A stretch of DNA of 64,000 bases from Phormidium sp. OSCR (GTDB taxonomy: Bacteria > Cyanobacteriota > Cyanobacteriia > Cyanobacteriales > Geitlerinemataceae). The notes beneath the pieces were generated by a model. The model did no database searches. It had not been told where the DNA came from and was given only the letters and a program-made list of their open reading frames with translations. The translations under genes were made by a program, and so were the position numbers. Shown in pieces: positions 45,543 through 54,481 of this stretch (its first letter is position 1; every line of letters starts with the position of its first letter). The stretch covers positions 1 to 64,000 of the forward strand of contig LJZT01000007.1 of NCBI GenBank assembly GCA_001314905.1. The letters are read 5' to 3'.

Positions 45543-45734
45543 ATGAAACTACTACTGTTTGTCCTCATCGTTGTTTACGCCGGCGGCGTCTGGAAATTCT
45601 GGCAAGGCTTCCACCGCACCAGCTTCGAGAGAGGGATTGGCAATCAAATCGCCCTCTCCCTCATGTGGCCCGTTCTCTACATTGGCAACAAGTCCTATCG
45701 TCAAAACTTTACCAAAGCCCTCAAAGGGCGCTAA
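45543..45734 (+). CDS. Small membrane protein, unknown
   Basis: 63 aa with an N-terminal membrane helix (KLLLFVLIVVYAGGVWKFW, 2-20) and a second amphipathic or hydrophobic segment (IALSLMWPVLYI). Similar short proteins are conserved in many filamentous cyanobacteria, without known function (recalled). Basic C-terminus NFTKALKGR. It lies 48 bp upstream of the methyltransferase gene, perhaps in one operon. Confidence 0.65.
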   Translation: MKLLLFVLIVVYAGGVWKFWQGFHRTSFERGIGNQIALSLMWPVLYIGNKSYRQNFTKALKGR

Positions 45735-45782
45735 TTCCCGAGTTTTAAGTCCCCCAGTCTGGAGTCGTTACCGTCAATCCTC

Positions 45783-46460
45783 GTGAGCCAAATTCCCCTC
45801 AGCGATCGCCTCGCCCAACTCTCCGCGCGGTACAATCGAGACTATCGTGGCGACCCCTTCGAGGTTCCCGCCGAAGTCGAATCCCTCGATCTATTTCCCG
45901 ACTGGGCCGCTGGCAAACTTCAGCAGCGGATTGCCTCCCCCTTTTGGGACCTGGCCAAACCCAAAAAAAATCAACGCTGTCTCGATCTCGGCTGCGGGGT
46001 TAGTTTCCTAATTTACCCCTGGATTACTTGGGAAGCTCTCTTCTATGGGCGCGATATCAGCACAGTCGCCTGTGAGGCCCTCAAATCCCGCGCCCCACAA
46101 CTCAACTCCAAACTCTTCAAAGGCGTCACCGTCGGTGGCGCTCACTTCCTAGAAGACTACGACGCCAACTTCTTCGACCTCGTTATTGCCACCGGGGTCA
46201 GTTGCTACTTTCCCCTCGACTATTGGCAGCGGGTGATCGAAGCCGTGCAAACCGTCCTCAAACCCGGTGGCCAGTTTGTCTTTGATGTCCTCAACCCCGA
46301 AGCGCCTCTGGCTGAAGATTGGGCCATCCTAGAAACCTATCTCGGCAGTGAGGTCTTTCTCGAACCCCTCAGCGACTGGGAGCGTTTGTTTAACGCCAAA
46401 AGCCAAAAGGTCAGCCGTCGCCCTGGGGAGTTGTTTATGCTCTACAAACTCGCATTCTAA
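45783..46460 (+). CDS. Class I SAM-dependent methyltransferase
   Basis: 225 aa, starting with GTG (MSQIPLSDRLAQLSARY). Motif I CLDLGCGVSFLIYPW (about 66-80), the acidic region after it, a motif IV-like FFDLVIATGVSCYF and a motif V-like VLKPGGQFVFDVLNP are clear. There is no indication of the substrate. Neighbours are the small membrane-protein genes upstream and the MCP-like gene converging downstream. Confidence 0.78.
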   Translation: MSQIPLSDRLAQLSARYNRDYRGDPFEVPAEVESLDLFPDWAAGKLQQRIASPFWDLAKPKKNQRCLDLGCGVSFLIYPWITWEALFYGRDISTVACEALKSRAPQLNSKLFKGVTVGGAHFLEDYDANFFDLVIATGVSCYFPLDYWQRVIEAVQTVLKPGGQFVFDVLNPEAPLAEDWAILETYLGSEVFLEPLSDWERLFNAKSQKVSRRPGELFMLYKLAF

Positions 46461-46494
46461 CCCTGAAGGCATTAACCCTTAAGAGCATTCAAGA

Positions 46495-48195
46495 TCAGGT
46501 CACATCATCGAGGGCGTGCAACGTTTGCACTAGAGACTCAATTTCCTGAGCCTGGTGGTGGTTCACCTGAGCAATACGATTCGTCGTCTGGGCCACAGCC
46601 TGAATTGACGTTTGAACCGTTGCAAAGACTTCAGCCGTTTCACCGGCAACGCGCACCCCAGAATCGGCCGTTTCTGTGCCTAACTGCGTCGCCGTCGAAG
46701 TCGAGCGAATCGCCGTTTGAATCTCAGTACTCAGATGACGAATCCGCTCGGCCGACTGATGACTCTGATCCGCCAGTTTACGAATTTCGGCCGCCACCAC
46801 TGCAAAGCCTTTCCCCTTCTCTCCGGCCCGCACCGCTTCAACGGCCGCATTGAGGGCCAACATATTGGTCTGTGAAGCTACATCCCCCACTAGCCGAGCA
46901 ATGACCCCGATGCGATCGGTACTCTCATTTAATCGCTGCATCTCCTCTAAAATGTCTTGAATCTGTTGCCGCAGGGCCTGGGTCCCCGAAAGGGCATTAG
47001 CCACATCCTCGGCTCCTTGATGGACCAACTTCAAGGCCTCCTTAGAGGTTGATTCAGCTTGTTCAGATTGATCAGAGACCTCACGGGCCGAAGAGCGCAG
47101 TCGTTCAATCTGCTCCATGGCCGCCTGGAGATATTGCTCTTTTTTACCTTGCTGTTCTAAGGCGGCATTTTTCAGGGCCAGCAATTCTTGAGTTTCATTG
47201 AGTTGCCGTTCCAAGTCTTCAGTTTGCACGATCGCCTGTCCCGCCAAGGGCCGCAACAACAGCACCATCACCCCACTGCCAACCAGAGTCAGGATCACAA
47301 TCACCCCAGCCAGGTTACGGATATCCTCCATGATGCCCTGATAAAGTTCCTGGCTGTCGAGTTTGACGGCCAAGGCCCAGTCATGATTGGGCAGTCGCAG
47401 GCTGGCGATCGCAATCTCCCCTTGGCTTGTTTCCACTAAACGCAGTTGGGCCTCCTCAGCCACGGCCTCGGCCAAGGCCTGCTCAAACTCCCCTTGATGC
47501 TCAAGTTCTCCCCTGTCAAAAAACAATTCACTTCCGCCATTCCCTTGCCGGCCTAAGACAATGGTCCCACTGTCGCCCAGCTGTTGCCCTTGCTGGCTTA
47601 AACTCTCCAAATTGGCAATCTCAAATAACACCAAATCTGTCCCCACCCGTTGCCCTTGCCCATTGAGAATGGGAGCAGCTGCGAGCAGTGCATACTGACC
47701 ACTCTCCAATTGGAAAGGAGAACCCAGTTGGGCGCGTTGAGCCGATGACTCGGGAATCATCCAGGCGGTTCTGGGAATCGTTCGCCCGACCTGCACCGCT
47801 AGATTATTATTAGCATCGAGACGCGTAATCCCGAGAATTTCGGGGGACTGCTGCAGGGCATCCCCTAAAATCCCTTGATTACTGGCCACAAATGGCTCTC
47901 GCTCGAGTTCACCGCGATTATAGGCTTCGAGTTCTTGGCGAGCGCGAGTGCGACTGGCCACCTGCATGGCAATATCCGTCAGGCGGGAGAGAATTTCCTG
48001 CACCGTTCGACCATGAGTGGTCGCCGCAAATTCTAAGTTGCGCTGTTCTCCCTCTTTGAGTCGTTCGGACAGGGGAAAGATGGCCACCAGAGCAACTAAG
48101 GCCCCGATGATAAAAATCCCCACTGCTGATGTACTGACTAAATAGCGTTGAAACTGTTTGGTATTCATGGCGTGTGCCATTGGGGGATTTTCCAT
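46495..48195 (-). CDS. Methyl-accepting chemotaxis-like transducer
   Basis: 566 aa. N-terminal membrane helix (about 19-39), a periplasmic sensor of about 270 residues (a double-Cache-type fold is likely), second membrane helix (about 297-320), a short coiled coil in place of a clear HAMP, and an MCP signalling domain with the hairpin tip [33 protein letters not shown]. In cyanobacteria such proteins control phototaxis and gliding through CheA/PilJ-like systems; the absence of adjacent che genes makes the partner unknown. ATG at 48195 ([10 protein letters not shown]) is chosen; later ATGs at residues 6 and 10 are also possible. Confidence 0.85.
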   Translation of the reverse strand: MENPPMAHAMNTKQFQRYLVSTSAVGIFIIGALVALVAIFPLSERLKEGEQRNLEFAATTHGRTVQEILSRLTDIAMQVASRTRARQELEAYNRGELEREPFVASNQGILGDALQQSPEILGITRLDANNNLAVQVGRTIPRTAWMIPESSAQRAQLGSPFQLESGQYALLAAAPILNGQGQRVGTDLVLFEIANLESLSQQGQQLGDSGTIVLGRQGNGGSELFFDRGELEHQGEFEQALAEAVAEEAQLRLVETSQGEIAIASLRLPNHDWALAVKLDSQELYQGIMEDIRNLAGVIVILTLVGSGVMVLLLRPLAGQAIVQTEDLERQLNETQELLALKNAALEQQGKKEQYLQAAMEQIERLRSSAREVSDQSEQAESTSKEALKLVHQGAEDVANALSGTQALRQQIQDILEEMQRLNESTDRIGVIARLVGDVASQTNMLALNAAVEAVRAGEKGKGFAVVAAEIRKLADQSHQSAERIRHLSTEIQTAIRSTSTATQLGTETADSGVRVAGETAEVFATVQTSIQAVAQTTNRIAQVNHHQAQEIESLVQTLHALDDVT

Positions 48196-48508
48196 AGAGC
48201 ATCTCAATAAGAATGGATTCAACCCGTTATAGAACAAGGCCGCTCATCTCAGAAATTCTCTCACGTCAATTCTCAAGAGTCCAACCACTCAAGTCGAGAT
48301 GCTCCCATATTGACCATGGTTCCAACTTGGAGAAATCTAGCGGGCCAAAAACCAGGCCAGCAAGAGAGGGCGAACACAGTTCGGCGATCGCTCGCCGACC
48401 CTAAAGGTACGCCCCTTCCTCTTGCCTCTTGCCATCCCCTCCACCGGAGGGGTGCCCGGAGGGCGGGGTGGGTTCTTCCTCTTGCCTCTTGCCTCTTGCC
48501 TCTTGCCT
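48196..48508. other. Intergenic region with heptamer repeats and palindromic element, copy 9
   Basis: 313 bp between the MCP-like gene and the Get3-like gene, both minus. 48196-48400 has no recognisable feature beyond the promoter region of the MCP gene. From 48416 a heptamer/palindrome block fills the rest. Confidence 0.75.
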
Positions 48509-48510
48509 CT
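48416..48510. repeat. Heptamer repeats CTCTTGC with palindromic element, copy 9
   Basis: Two or three CTCTTGC units, a forward-orientation palindromic element (48436-48474), then about five CTCTTGC units ending at 48510. The stop codon of the Get3-like gene (48509-48511) uses the last two bases of the array. Confidence 0.9.
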
Positions 48511-49681
48511 AACTAAACTGAATCCTCAAATAATCTTCATCCATTTTTGCCCCCGAAGGTTGTAGAGCCGCCAGAGCTTGAGGCAAAACCAAATTACGGC
48601 GGTGATTGCCGATGCAAATGTTTAACTCGTCGCCCGTTTTCGAGAGTTGAATTTTGTCCTTGGTGATGCCCGGTAAATATAACTCCAGACGATAAATTCC
48701 CTCTTCCTGGAAAACGCGAATTGTATTTTCTTTGTAATAGACTTGGCTAGGGTCTTCGTCGCCATAGAGAGTTTCCCGCAACCGTTGCAATGCCTCCATG
48801 CCACACATTTCTTCGGAGTATAAAGGAACTTCTTTTACCGGCAAGGGGTGGAAGTTTTCGTGAATTTCTTGCTTATAAACCTGCTGTTGTTCCTTCCAGC
48901 GCAAGAAAAAGGGATCGGTGACATTGTCCGGTAGAATGCGGTTGGCAATCACTAAATCTGTAGCCACATTGTAGAGACTTAAATAGGCGTGAGCGCGTAG
49001 AGACTCTTTAATCACCATTCGCTCCGGGTTCATCACCAGACGAACCGTGGTTTGGCTGTTGTCGGTGAGGACTTTTTCTAGGGCTTCAATTTGCTCGTAA
49101 AATTCATAGGGTGCATCCATCACGGCGCGATCGGGCAGAGAGAACCCCGCGAGAGGTTTAAACAACGGCTCAACCAAGGGACGTAGCGCCACGGAAAGAC
49201 CCTGTAACGGCTTGTAAAACCGTCTCATATACCAGCCCCCCACTTCCGGCAAACTCAACAGCCTCAGAGCCGTTCCCGTGGGGGCAGAGTCAACGATCAA
49301 GACATCATATTCGCCCTCATCGTAGTGGCGTTTCATCCGCACCAAGCCAAAAATCTCATCCATCCCTGGCAGAATAGCCAGTTCTTCGGCTTGCACCCCT
49401 TCTAAGCCTCGGGCTTGCAGAACTTCAGTAATGTATTTCTGAACCGAACCCCAGTTCTCCGCTAACTCAACCAACGCGTCTAACTCTGCCCCCCAGAGGT
49501 TCTCTTGAATCAGACGGGGTTCATGGCTGAGTTCTTGATCGAAACTATCGGCTAGGGAGTGAGCCGGATCGGTGCTGAGAACCAGGGTTCGATAGCCCTT
49601 TTGGGCGCATTGCAGTCCGGTGGCGGCGGCGACTGAGGTTTTGCCTACGCCACCTTTGCCAGTCATGAGGATAATTCGCAT
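48509..49681 (-). CDS. Get3/ArsA-family ATPase with C-terminal HSP20-like domain
   Basis: 390 aa. The P-loop [10 protein letters not shown] (7-16) is the deviant Walker A of the ArsA/Get3/TRC40 family; the switch I region [12 protein letters not shown] and the A-type [14 protein letters not shown] (about 128-141) are complete. After about residue 315 a beta-sandwich HSP20-like domain follows ([31 protein letters not shown]), as in the ArsA-HSP20 architecture of cyanobacteria and plastid homologs. The role could be membrane-protein targeting or metal export; ArsA-type Cys ligands are not obvious (a lone MCGME), so targeting-factor-like function is more likely. Note that it is 9 kb from the arsenic genes. 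Confidence 0.88.
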   Translation of the reverse strand: MRIILMTGKGGVGKTSVAAATGLQCAQKGYRTLVLSTDPAHSLADSFDQELSHEPRLIQENLWGAELDALVELAENWGSVQKYITEVLQARGLEGVQAEELAILPGMDEIFGLVRMKRHYDEGEYDVLIVDSAPTGTALRLLSLPEVGGWYMRRFYKPLQGLSVALRPLVEPLFKPLAGFSLPDRAVMDAPYEFYEQIEALEKVLTDNSQTTVRLVMNPERMVIKESLRAHAYLSLYNVATDLVIANRILPDNVTDPFFLRWKEQQQVYKQEIHENFHPLPVKEVPLYSEEMCGMEALQRLRETLYGDEDPSQVYYKENTIRVFQEEGIYRLELYLPGITKDKIQLSKTGDELNICIGNHRRNLVLPQALAALQPSGAKMDEDYLRIQFS

Positions 49682-49797
49682 TGTCGGGGTGAGTCCTTAA
49701 ATTCTGAGAAGTGCTACACATTTGTTTACCTTTGTTTACCTTAACGTTTTTTGGCAGCGGCTGCGTCCATCACCTGCTAGAGATGATTTAGAGAGGG

Positions 49798-50202
49798 TTA
49801 AATCTTGGGCTGAGAGGGGGGGGAAGCGAAGGGCAAATGTTGTCGTAGCACCTGCCAGGGGGAACAATGCCAGTAGTCGAGATGACGGCTGATTTTCCCT
49901 TCGCTGTTGACGGTTAGCTCGCTCCAGCCGGGGATGGAGATGCGAGGGAACCAGGGTAGGGGGGTGTTCCAGCTTAACGTCCAATCGCTGCGGATGCGAT
50001 CGCCCTCTTGGCGGAGATCATGCAACTCCAGATGCACCGCCTTAAACCAGGTGGCGATGAAGTGAATGTTCTGACGATAGCGATCGCAGCCACGAAATTC
50101 ATTGAGCGGATCTTTAAAATAGACATCCTCAGCATAGATCTCGTAAGTCTGATTCTCAGGGAAGCGTTGGTAATCCTGGCGGAGAATATCAAGAAGCGTC
50201 AT
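49798..50202 (-). CDS. DUF2358 family protein
   Basis: 134 aa with the NTF2-like fold typical of DUF2358 in cyanobacteria and plastids: YEIYAEDVYFKDPLNEFRG (about 20-38), then DWTLSWNTPLPWFPRISIPGWSEL and the C-terminal RHLDYWHCSPWQVLRQHLPF. Function unknown. The upstream promoter region is shared with the divergent plastocyanin gene (about 120 bp between starts). Confidence 0.82.
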   Translation of the reverse strand: MTLLDILRQDYQRFPENQTYEIYAEDVYFKDPLNEFRGCDRYRQNIHFIATWFKAVHLELHDLRQEGDRIRSDWTLSWNTPLPWFPRISIPGWSELTVNSEGKISRHLDYWHCSPWQVLRQHLPFASPPSQPKI

Positions 50203-50324
50203 CAGGGGGCCTCAAGCGAGAAGGAAAAAGAAATTTGACAGCTTGTCACTGCGATCGTACATTTTCCTTTACAATAATGACTGTGACGCTCCGTCATAGA
50301 TGATTGAGATTGGCAAATAAAATA

Positions 50325-50717
50325 ATGTCGAACCGTTTAATTCAAGCTTTCTTTGCAGTTGTGCTGGTCATCAGCAGCTTCGCGATGTCCGTGGCTCCCG
50401 CTGCGGCCGCAGATGTCACCATTAAAATGGGTGCCGACAACGGGATGTTAGCCTTCGACCCGCCCACCGTAGAAGTCAGCCCTGGAGACACCGTCCATTG
50501 GGTGATTAACAAACTTCCTCCCCATAACGTTGTCTTTGACGAAGCCAACTCCGCCGATGCTGGTGTTGCCAAACAACTGTCTAACACCAAGTTAGCCTAC
50601 TCCGCCGGTGATGGCTACGATGTAACCATTCCCGACGATGCCACCCCTGGAACCTACAACTACTTCTGCACCCCTCACCGTGGCGCAGGTATGGTTGGCA
50701 AACTGGTCATCAAATAG
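50325..50717 (+). CDS. petE: Plastocyanin
   Basis: 130 aa blue-copper protein carrying electrons from cytochrome f to photosystem I in the thylakoid lumen. Signal peptide with hydrophobic core (LIQAFFAVVLVISSFAMS) and cleavage at APAAAA; the mature part begins about ADVTIKMG. The copper ligands are His in LPPHNVVFD, and Cys, His and Met in NYFCTPHRGAGMVG. ATG at 50325 (MSNRLIQ) fits plastocyanin precursors; an upstream in-frame TTG gives 7 extra residues. A strong terminator follows 91 bp later. Together with petC-petA the window encodes several parts of the b6f-to-PSI route. Confidence 0.96.
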   Translation: MSNRLIQAFFAVVLVISSFAMSVAPAAAADVTIKMGADNGMLAFDPPTVEVSPGDTVHWVINKLPPHNVVFDEANSADAGVAKQLSNTKLAYSAGDGYDVTIPDDATPGTYNYFCTPHRGAGMVGKLVIK

Positions 50718-50747
50718 GTCAACCATAGGTTCCATCGCTGTACCAAC

Positions 50748-50801
50748 CAGAGGCTAAGACTGAGATAATTATCCGAACAATGACCTGAGTCTCAGCCTCT
50801 G
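50748..50801. terminator. Long hairpin after petE
   Basis: CAGAGGCT / AGCCTCTG arms (8 bp) with inner complementary AGACT/AGTCT segments make a long bulged hairpin just ahead of the intrinsic terminator. It may stabilise the 3' end of the petE transcript. Confidence 0.6.
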
Positions 50802-50807
50802 TGTTAG

Positions 50808-50836
50808 CCCTCAATCTCCCGATTGGGGGTTTTTTG
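50808..50836 (+). terminator. Rho-independent terminator of petE, inside the opposite coding end
   Basis: Nine-bp stem CCCTCAATC / GATTGGGGG with one wobble pair and a 4-nt loop, followed by TTTTTT. The hairpin starts 3 bp before the stop codon of the convergent symporter gene, so most of it encodes the symporter C-terminus (NPQSGD) on the other strand. Confidence 0.88.
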
Positions 50837-52340
50837 CTTGGGCCAGGCTCTCACGCCGTTCTCGCAGTCGTAGGATCACCGTTTCCTGAAGTTCGCGAGT
50901 CACGGGATAGTGGTACATCAGTAGCAAGCCAATCATCAATAACAATGCTGGAAGTGGCCCAACTACCAAACGAATGGCAAACAGGGCCGACTCCGGTTGC
51001 GGGGGAATCGGTTCTCCAGGCAAGGATTCGACAAACCCCGACAATTCTAAAATAATCCCAGCGAACCAGATTCCTAGGGCTAGGCCGGTTTTTTGCAGAA
51101 AGACCATCAAGGCGTAAAACGTCCCCTGGCGTTGCTCGCCGGTGTTGAGTTCATCCAAGTCTGTGACGTCCGTTAACATCGACCAAGGAATCAGATAGGC
51201 CGTCGAGACTCCCAACCCAGCTAAGGCACAGAGGATATAGAGCAAATCCACGCGATCGCTCGGCAGGAAAAATAATAAGATCTGAGCCACAATCCAGCCC
51301 ATCATGCCCGCAAAATAGGCCCGTTTGCGTCCATACTTGTAGCTGATCCAATTCCAGAACACCAAAGCCAGCATCGCTGTCCCTTGAACCACCAGAGCGA
51401 CGCTAAAGTAAGAATCCATCTCCATATAACTGACGGCATAGTAGGGGATAATTGCCGCCGTCAGTTGAAACGAGAGCCAGGAACAGAGATAAATCCCGAT
51501 GACATACCAAAACGGGCGACTTTGTAGCACATCCTTAAACTGAACCCAAATTGACCCCGAGGGCCGCAGATCCAACTCTGATCCCGGTGATGCCGCTCTC
51601 TGACGAGGATCAAAGGCCGTGGGATCGGTGGTTCCCCAAACACACCAGTAGATGGGTAAGACTGAGAGAACTGCACAAACTCCTCCTAAACTCAGATATT
51701 GGGCAATACTGTCATCAGGAAACTGCATGGCAAAAAATTGCCCCAAGGCCAAGGCCAGAATACTGCCACCAATGGAAAACAAGAAGCGGTAACTGGTGAG
51801 GCTGGTGCGTTCATCGTAGTCTCGGCTCAATTCTGGGGTGAGAGCTGTATAAGGCAACGTCACCGCCGAGGAGACGGCGTTGAAGATAATACTGATGATG
51901 GTGTAATAGATAAAACGCCCCCATTGGTTCAGTCCTGGGTCTTCGCTGAAGGTGGGGACAATCCAGTAGAGGAAGAAAAAGACCCCAAAGGGAATCGAGG
52001 CCACTAACATCCAGGAATGGCGGCGACCCCAACGGGAGCGGGTACGATCGCTGAGGTAGCCAATAATCGGATCATTAACCGCATCCCAAACTTTACCAAT
52101 CAACAACACCGTTCCCGCCAGAGCCGGACGGAGGTTCGCCACATTGGTCAGGAAAATCAAGAACGAGAAGGCCAGCAAAGTGGCCGTAATGCCGGCCCCG
52201 GCATCTCCGGCCCCGTAGGCTAGTTTAGTTTTAAAGCTTAGGGATTTATGATTAGGCCTTGTTGGTGGCTCAGTCGATTCGTCGTGCATTGGCTCGTCGT
52301 GCATTGATAGAGAAAGGGCATCGTGTATGGCATTGGCCAT
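50811..52340 (-). CDS. GPH-family sugar:cation symporter
   Basis: 509 aa, 12 membrane helices, of the glycoside-pentoside-hexuronide:cation symporter (MelB-like) family in the MFS fold. The signature GKVWDAVNDPIIGYLSDRTRSRWGRRH (about 80-106) has the cation-site Asp residues and the R-rich loop. LTDVTDLDELNTGEQRQGTFYA is the second family motif. It would import an oligosaccharide or sulfoquinovose-like sugar with Na+ or H+; the substrate is unknown. The N-terminus has a small tandem duplication MHDEPMHDES; a start at the second or third Met is possible. Confidence 0.88.
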   Translation of the reverse strand: MANAIHDALSLSMHDEPMHDESTEPPTRPNHKSLSFKTKLAYGAGDAGAGITATLLAFSFLIFLTNVANLRPALAGTVLLIGKVWDAVNDPIIGYLSDRTRSRWGRRHSWMLVASIPFGVFFFLYWIVPTFSEDPGLNQWGRFIYYTIISIIFNAVSSAVTLPYTALTPELSRDYDERTSLTSYRFLFSIGGSILALALGQFFAMQFPDDSIAQYLSLGGVCAVLSVLPIYWCVWGTTDPTAFDPRQRAASPGSELDLRPSGSIWVQFKDVLQSRPFWYVIGIYLCSWLSFQLTAAIIPYYAVSYMEMDSYFSVALVVQGTAMLALVFWNWISYKYGRKRAYFAGMMGWIVAQILLFFLPSDRVDLLYILCALAGLGVSTAYLIPWSMLTDVTDLDELNTGEQRQGTFYALMVFLQKTGLALGIWFAGIILELSGFVESLPGEPIPPQPESALFAIRLVVGPLPALLLMIGLLLMYHYPVTRELQETVILRLRERRESLAQAKNPQSGD

Positions 52341-52474
52341 TCTAGGCGATCGCCTAGCCCCACCCGGTCAAGGGGGGGTCGCCATAGCCAATTGTCCCCA
52401 CCCCGGCCGCTGAACAAGCCGAGACTGAACAGCCAATCTCGGCCAATCCGTTGGAATGGAATCAACCTGAAACG

Positions 52475-53614
52475 ATGCCACCCTTGCGATCGCAAAACGC
52501 CCCAACTCACCGCCGCTTCCGTTGGCCCTGGGCCATCATACTCATACTGGCCGGCCTCTGTTGGCTTCCCTCATTCCCGGCGGCTTCAGTCACCTCCTCT
52601 TTCACAGACGCGACCCCCCTGCGAGTGGTCACGCGACCCCTTGCCCCCCTGGTCATCGAAGACAATGGCCAATATCAAGGCTTTGTCATTGATCTCTGGC
52701 AGGAAATCAGCCGTCGCCTCACTATCCCCTACGCGATCGACTCCGTTGACAGCGTTGAGACGTTGCTGGAGATGGTGGAGTCGAACCAGGCCAATATTGG
52801 CATTGGGGCCATCAGCATCACCGCCGAACGGGAACAACGCCTTGATTTCTCGCAACCGATTCTTGAGTCAGGCTTACAGATTCTCGTATCTGGGCAGAAT
52901 CAAGGATTGTTGGGACAAATTCAACAAAGCGCCCTAAGCATTATCTCTTCGCCCACCTTCTACGGGGCCATCGCTGTGTTTATTGTGATTCTGTTGCTGG
53001 TGGCTCATCTAATCTGGTTACTGGAACATCGGCATAATCCCGATTTTCCGCGACCCTATGCTTTGGGAATTTGGGAGGCCTTCTGGTGGGCCGCTGTCAC
53101 TGTGACCACTGTCGGCTATGGGGACAAAACCCCGAAACGACCTCTAGGAAAATTGGTGGCCCTGTTCTGGATGTGTGCCGGCTATTTTGTCTTTGGCTAT
53201 TTCATTGCCAGCATGACCACCATTTTCACCGTGGATGGCTTGCAGGGAGCAATTCAGTCGGTCGATGACTTGGCCGGGCGACGGGTGGCGACGGTTGAAG
53301 CCAGTACCGCCGCCGATTTTTTGGCCAACAGCCCCGCGATTCCCGTAGAATATGCCGACCCAGAACAGATGTATCAGGCTTTGCAACGAGGGGAAGTTGA
53401 GGCGATCGTTTATGATGCTCCCGTGTTGCAGCATTATGCCAGCCGTGAGGGCAATCCGGGGCAACTCGTGGGCGGGATCTTTGAGCGTCAGTTCTATGGC
53501 TTTGCGGTTCCGATCAATAGTCCCTACCTGAAGGCGATTAATGTGGCTCTCCTGCGGACGATTGAGGATGGAACCTATGAACGCTTGCGAGAGTTATGGT
53601 TTGGAGACGCTTGA
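52475..53614 (+). CDS. GluR0-like ionotropic glutamate receptor channel
   Basis: 379 aa. Signal/anchor (about 19-42), then the ligand-binding lobe S1 of the periplasmic substrate-binding protein type (about 50-155; ISITAEREQRLDFSQP), a potassium-channel core with M1 (about 165-190), pore loop with selectivity filter TVGYGDKTP (about 216-224), and M2 (about 235-260), then lobe S2 (about 265-379; TVEASTAADF, ALQRGEVEAIVYDAP). Same order as prokaryotic GluR0: the K+-selective filter and absence of a third helix. Ligand might be glutamate or another amino acid. ATG at 52475 is preferred to TTG at 52451. Confidence 0.9.
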   Translation: MPPLRSQNAPTHRRFRWPWAIILILAGLCWLPSFPAASVTSSFTDATPLRVVTRPLAPLVIEDNGQYQGFVIDLWQEISRRLTIPYAIDSVDSVETLLEMVESNQANIGIGAISITAEREQRLDFSQPILESGLQILVSGQNQGLLGQIQQSALSIISSPTFYGAIAVFIVILLLVAHLIWLLEHRHNPDFPRPYALGIWEAFWWAAVTVTTVGYGDKTPKRPLGKLVALFWMCAGYFVFGYFIASMTTIFTVDGLQGAIQSVDDLAGRRVATVEASTAADFLANSPAIPVEYADPEQMYQALQRGEVEAIVYDAPVLQHYASREGNPGQLVGGIFERQFYGFAVPINSPYLKAINVALLRTIEDGTYERLRELWFGDA

Positions 53615-53632
53615 GCGACCGTTGAGCGCCGT

Positions 53633-54295
53633 TCACGACGTTCGTTGGTATTCCAAGCAGAGCGTGGGGCGGTTGGTTCCGCTGGGGCGGTGACGCTGAA
53701 CTTCTTGCAGGCCGTGTTGAGAAATCTGTTGCAGTTCGCTCTCTGAGAGGGGCCAAGGAGGTCCATCGGGTTCAGCCTCGTCTTCGCGAATATTGGTAAT
53801 CAGAAATAGGGTTCCGTTGGGGGCCAGGAATTGGCAAATGGCGCGTAGGGTTGGCTGACGAACCTTCAGGGGGAGGGCTTGAATGGTGCGACATTCAAAG
53901 ACGAGATCAAACGCTTGTGAATGAGTTTGGGCAAACTCGAATAAGTCGGCCACTTGATAATTTACTGAGGAGTTGGGGAATCGTTCTTTACACCAGGCGA
54001 TCGCCGTCGGGGAGATATCAAAGGCTGTCACCTGATACCCCTGTTCGGCCAAGGCTTCGGCATCATCGCCTAAGCCACAGCCAACCACTAAGGCTCGTTG
54101 GGAGGAATTGGGGCCACGCTGATCCAACCAGGCCAGCAAATGGGGGTTCGGCTGCATCAGCGCCCAAGGAATGGCATCGGCTTCCCCCTCAGCGGTGGTG
54201 TACACCTGCTCAAACCAACGGGATGGATTGGCATCTTCTGTTGCTTTGGTGGCGATGTTACGAATATACTCCCGGCGGGATTGAGGCTCAGACAT
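53633..54295 (-). CDS. TPMT-like SAM-dependent methyltransferase
   Basis: 220 aa class I methyltransferase. Motif I ALVVGCGLGDDAEALAEQG (about 68-86), acidic VTAFDISPTAI, FDLVFECRTIQALP and the LAPNGTLFLITN segment are present. The FECRTIQA segment and overall size resemble thiopurine S-methyltransferase-type enzymes, which methylate S, Se or halide substrates; the assignment is tentative. It converges on the GluR0-like gene, with an 18-bp gap. Confidence 0.78.
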   Translation of the reverse strand: MSEPQSRREYIRNIATKATEDANPSRWFEQVYTTAEGEADAIPWALMQPNPHLLAWLDQRGPNSSQRALVVGCGLGDDAEALAEQGYQVTAFDISPTAIAWCKERFPNSSVNYQVADLFEFAQTHSQAFDLVFECRTIQALPLKVRQPTLRAICQFLAPNGTLFLITNIREDEAEPDGPPWPLSESELQQISQHGLQEVQRHRPSGTNRPTLCLEYQRTS

Positions 54296-54481
54296 GGTGG
54301 ATTTTCTTGAATAATCAACTTATTGAGTATACAAATTGACCCGGCCAATGGATTGTTCAAAATAGCGATCGCCGTCAAACCCCAATTCCTACGCCAGCCT
54401 CTGAATCAGGCGTGAGGTCAGTCACACCAAAGCTCAATGAATCGGTCACAGTAGAAGGACTCGCTCAACTCTCCTGAGATT

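Noticed and set aside
1-49000. CRISPR arrays for the heptamer and 13-mer repeats
   Set aside because: The repeats are directly adjacent without unique spacers and are far too short for CRISPR repeats.
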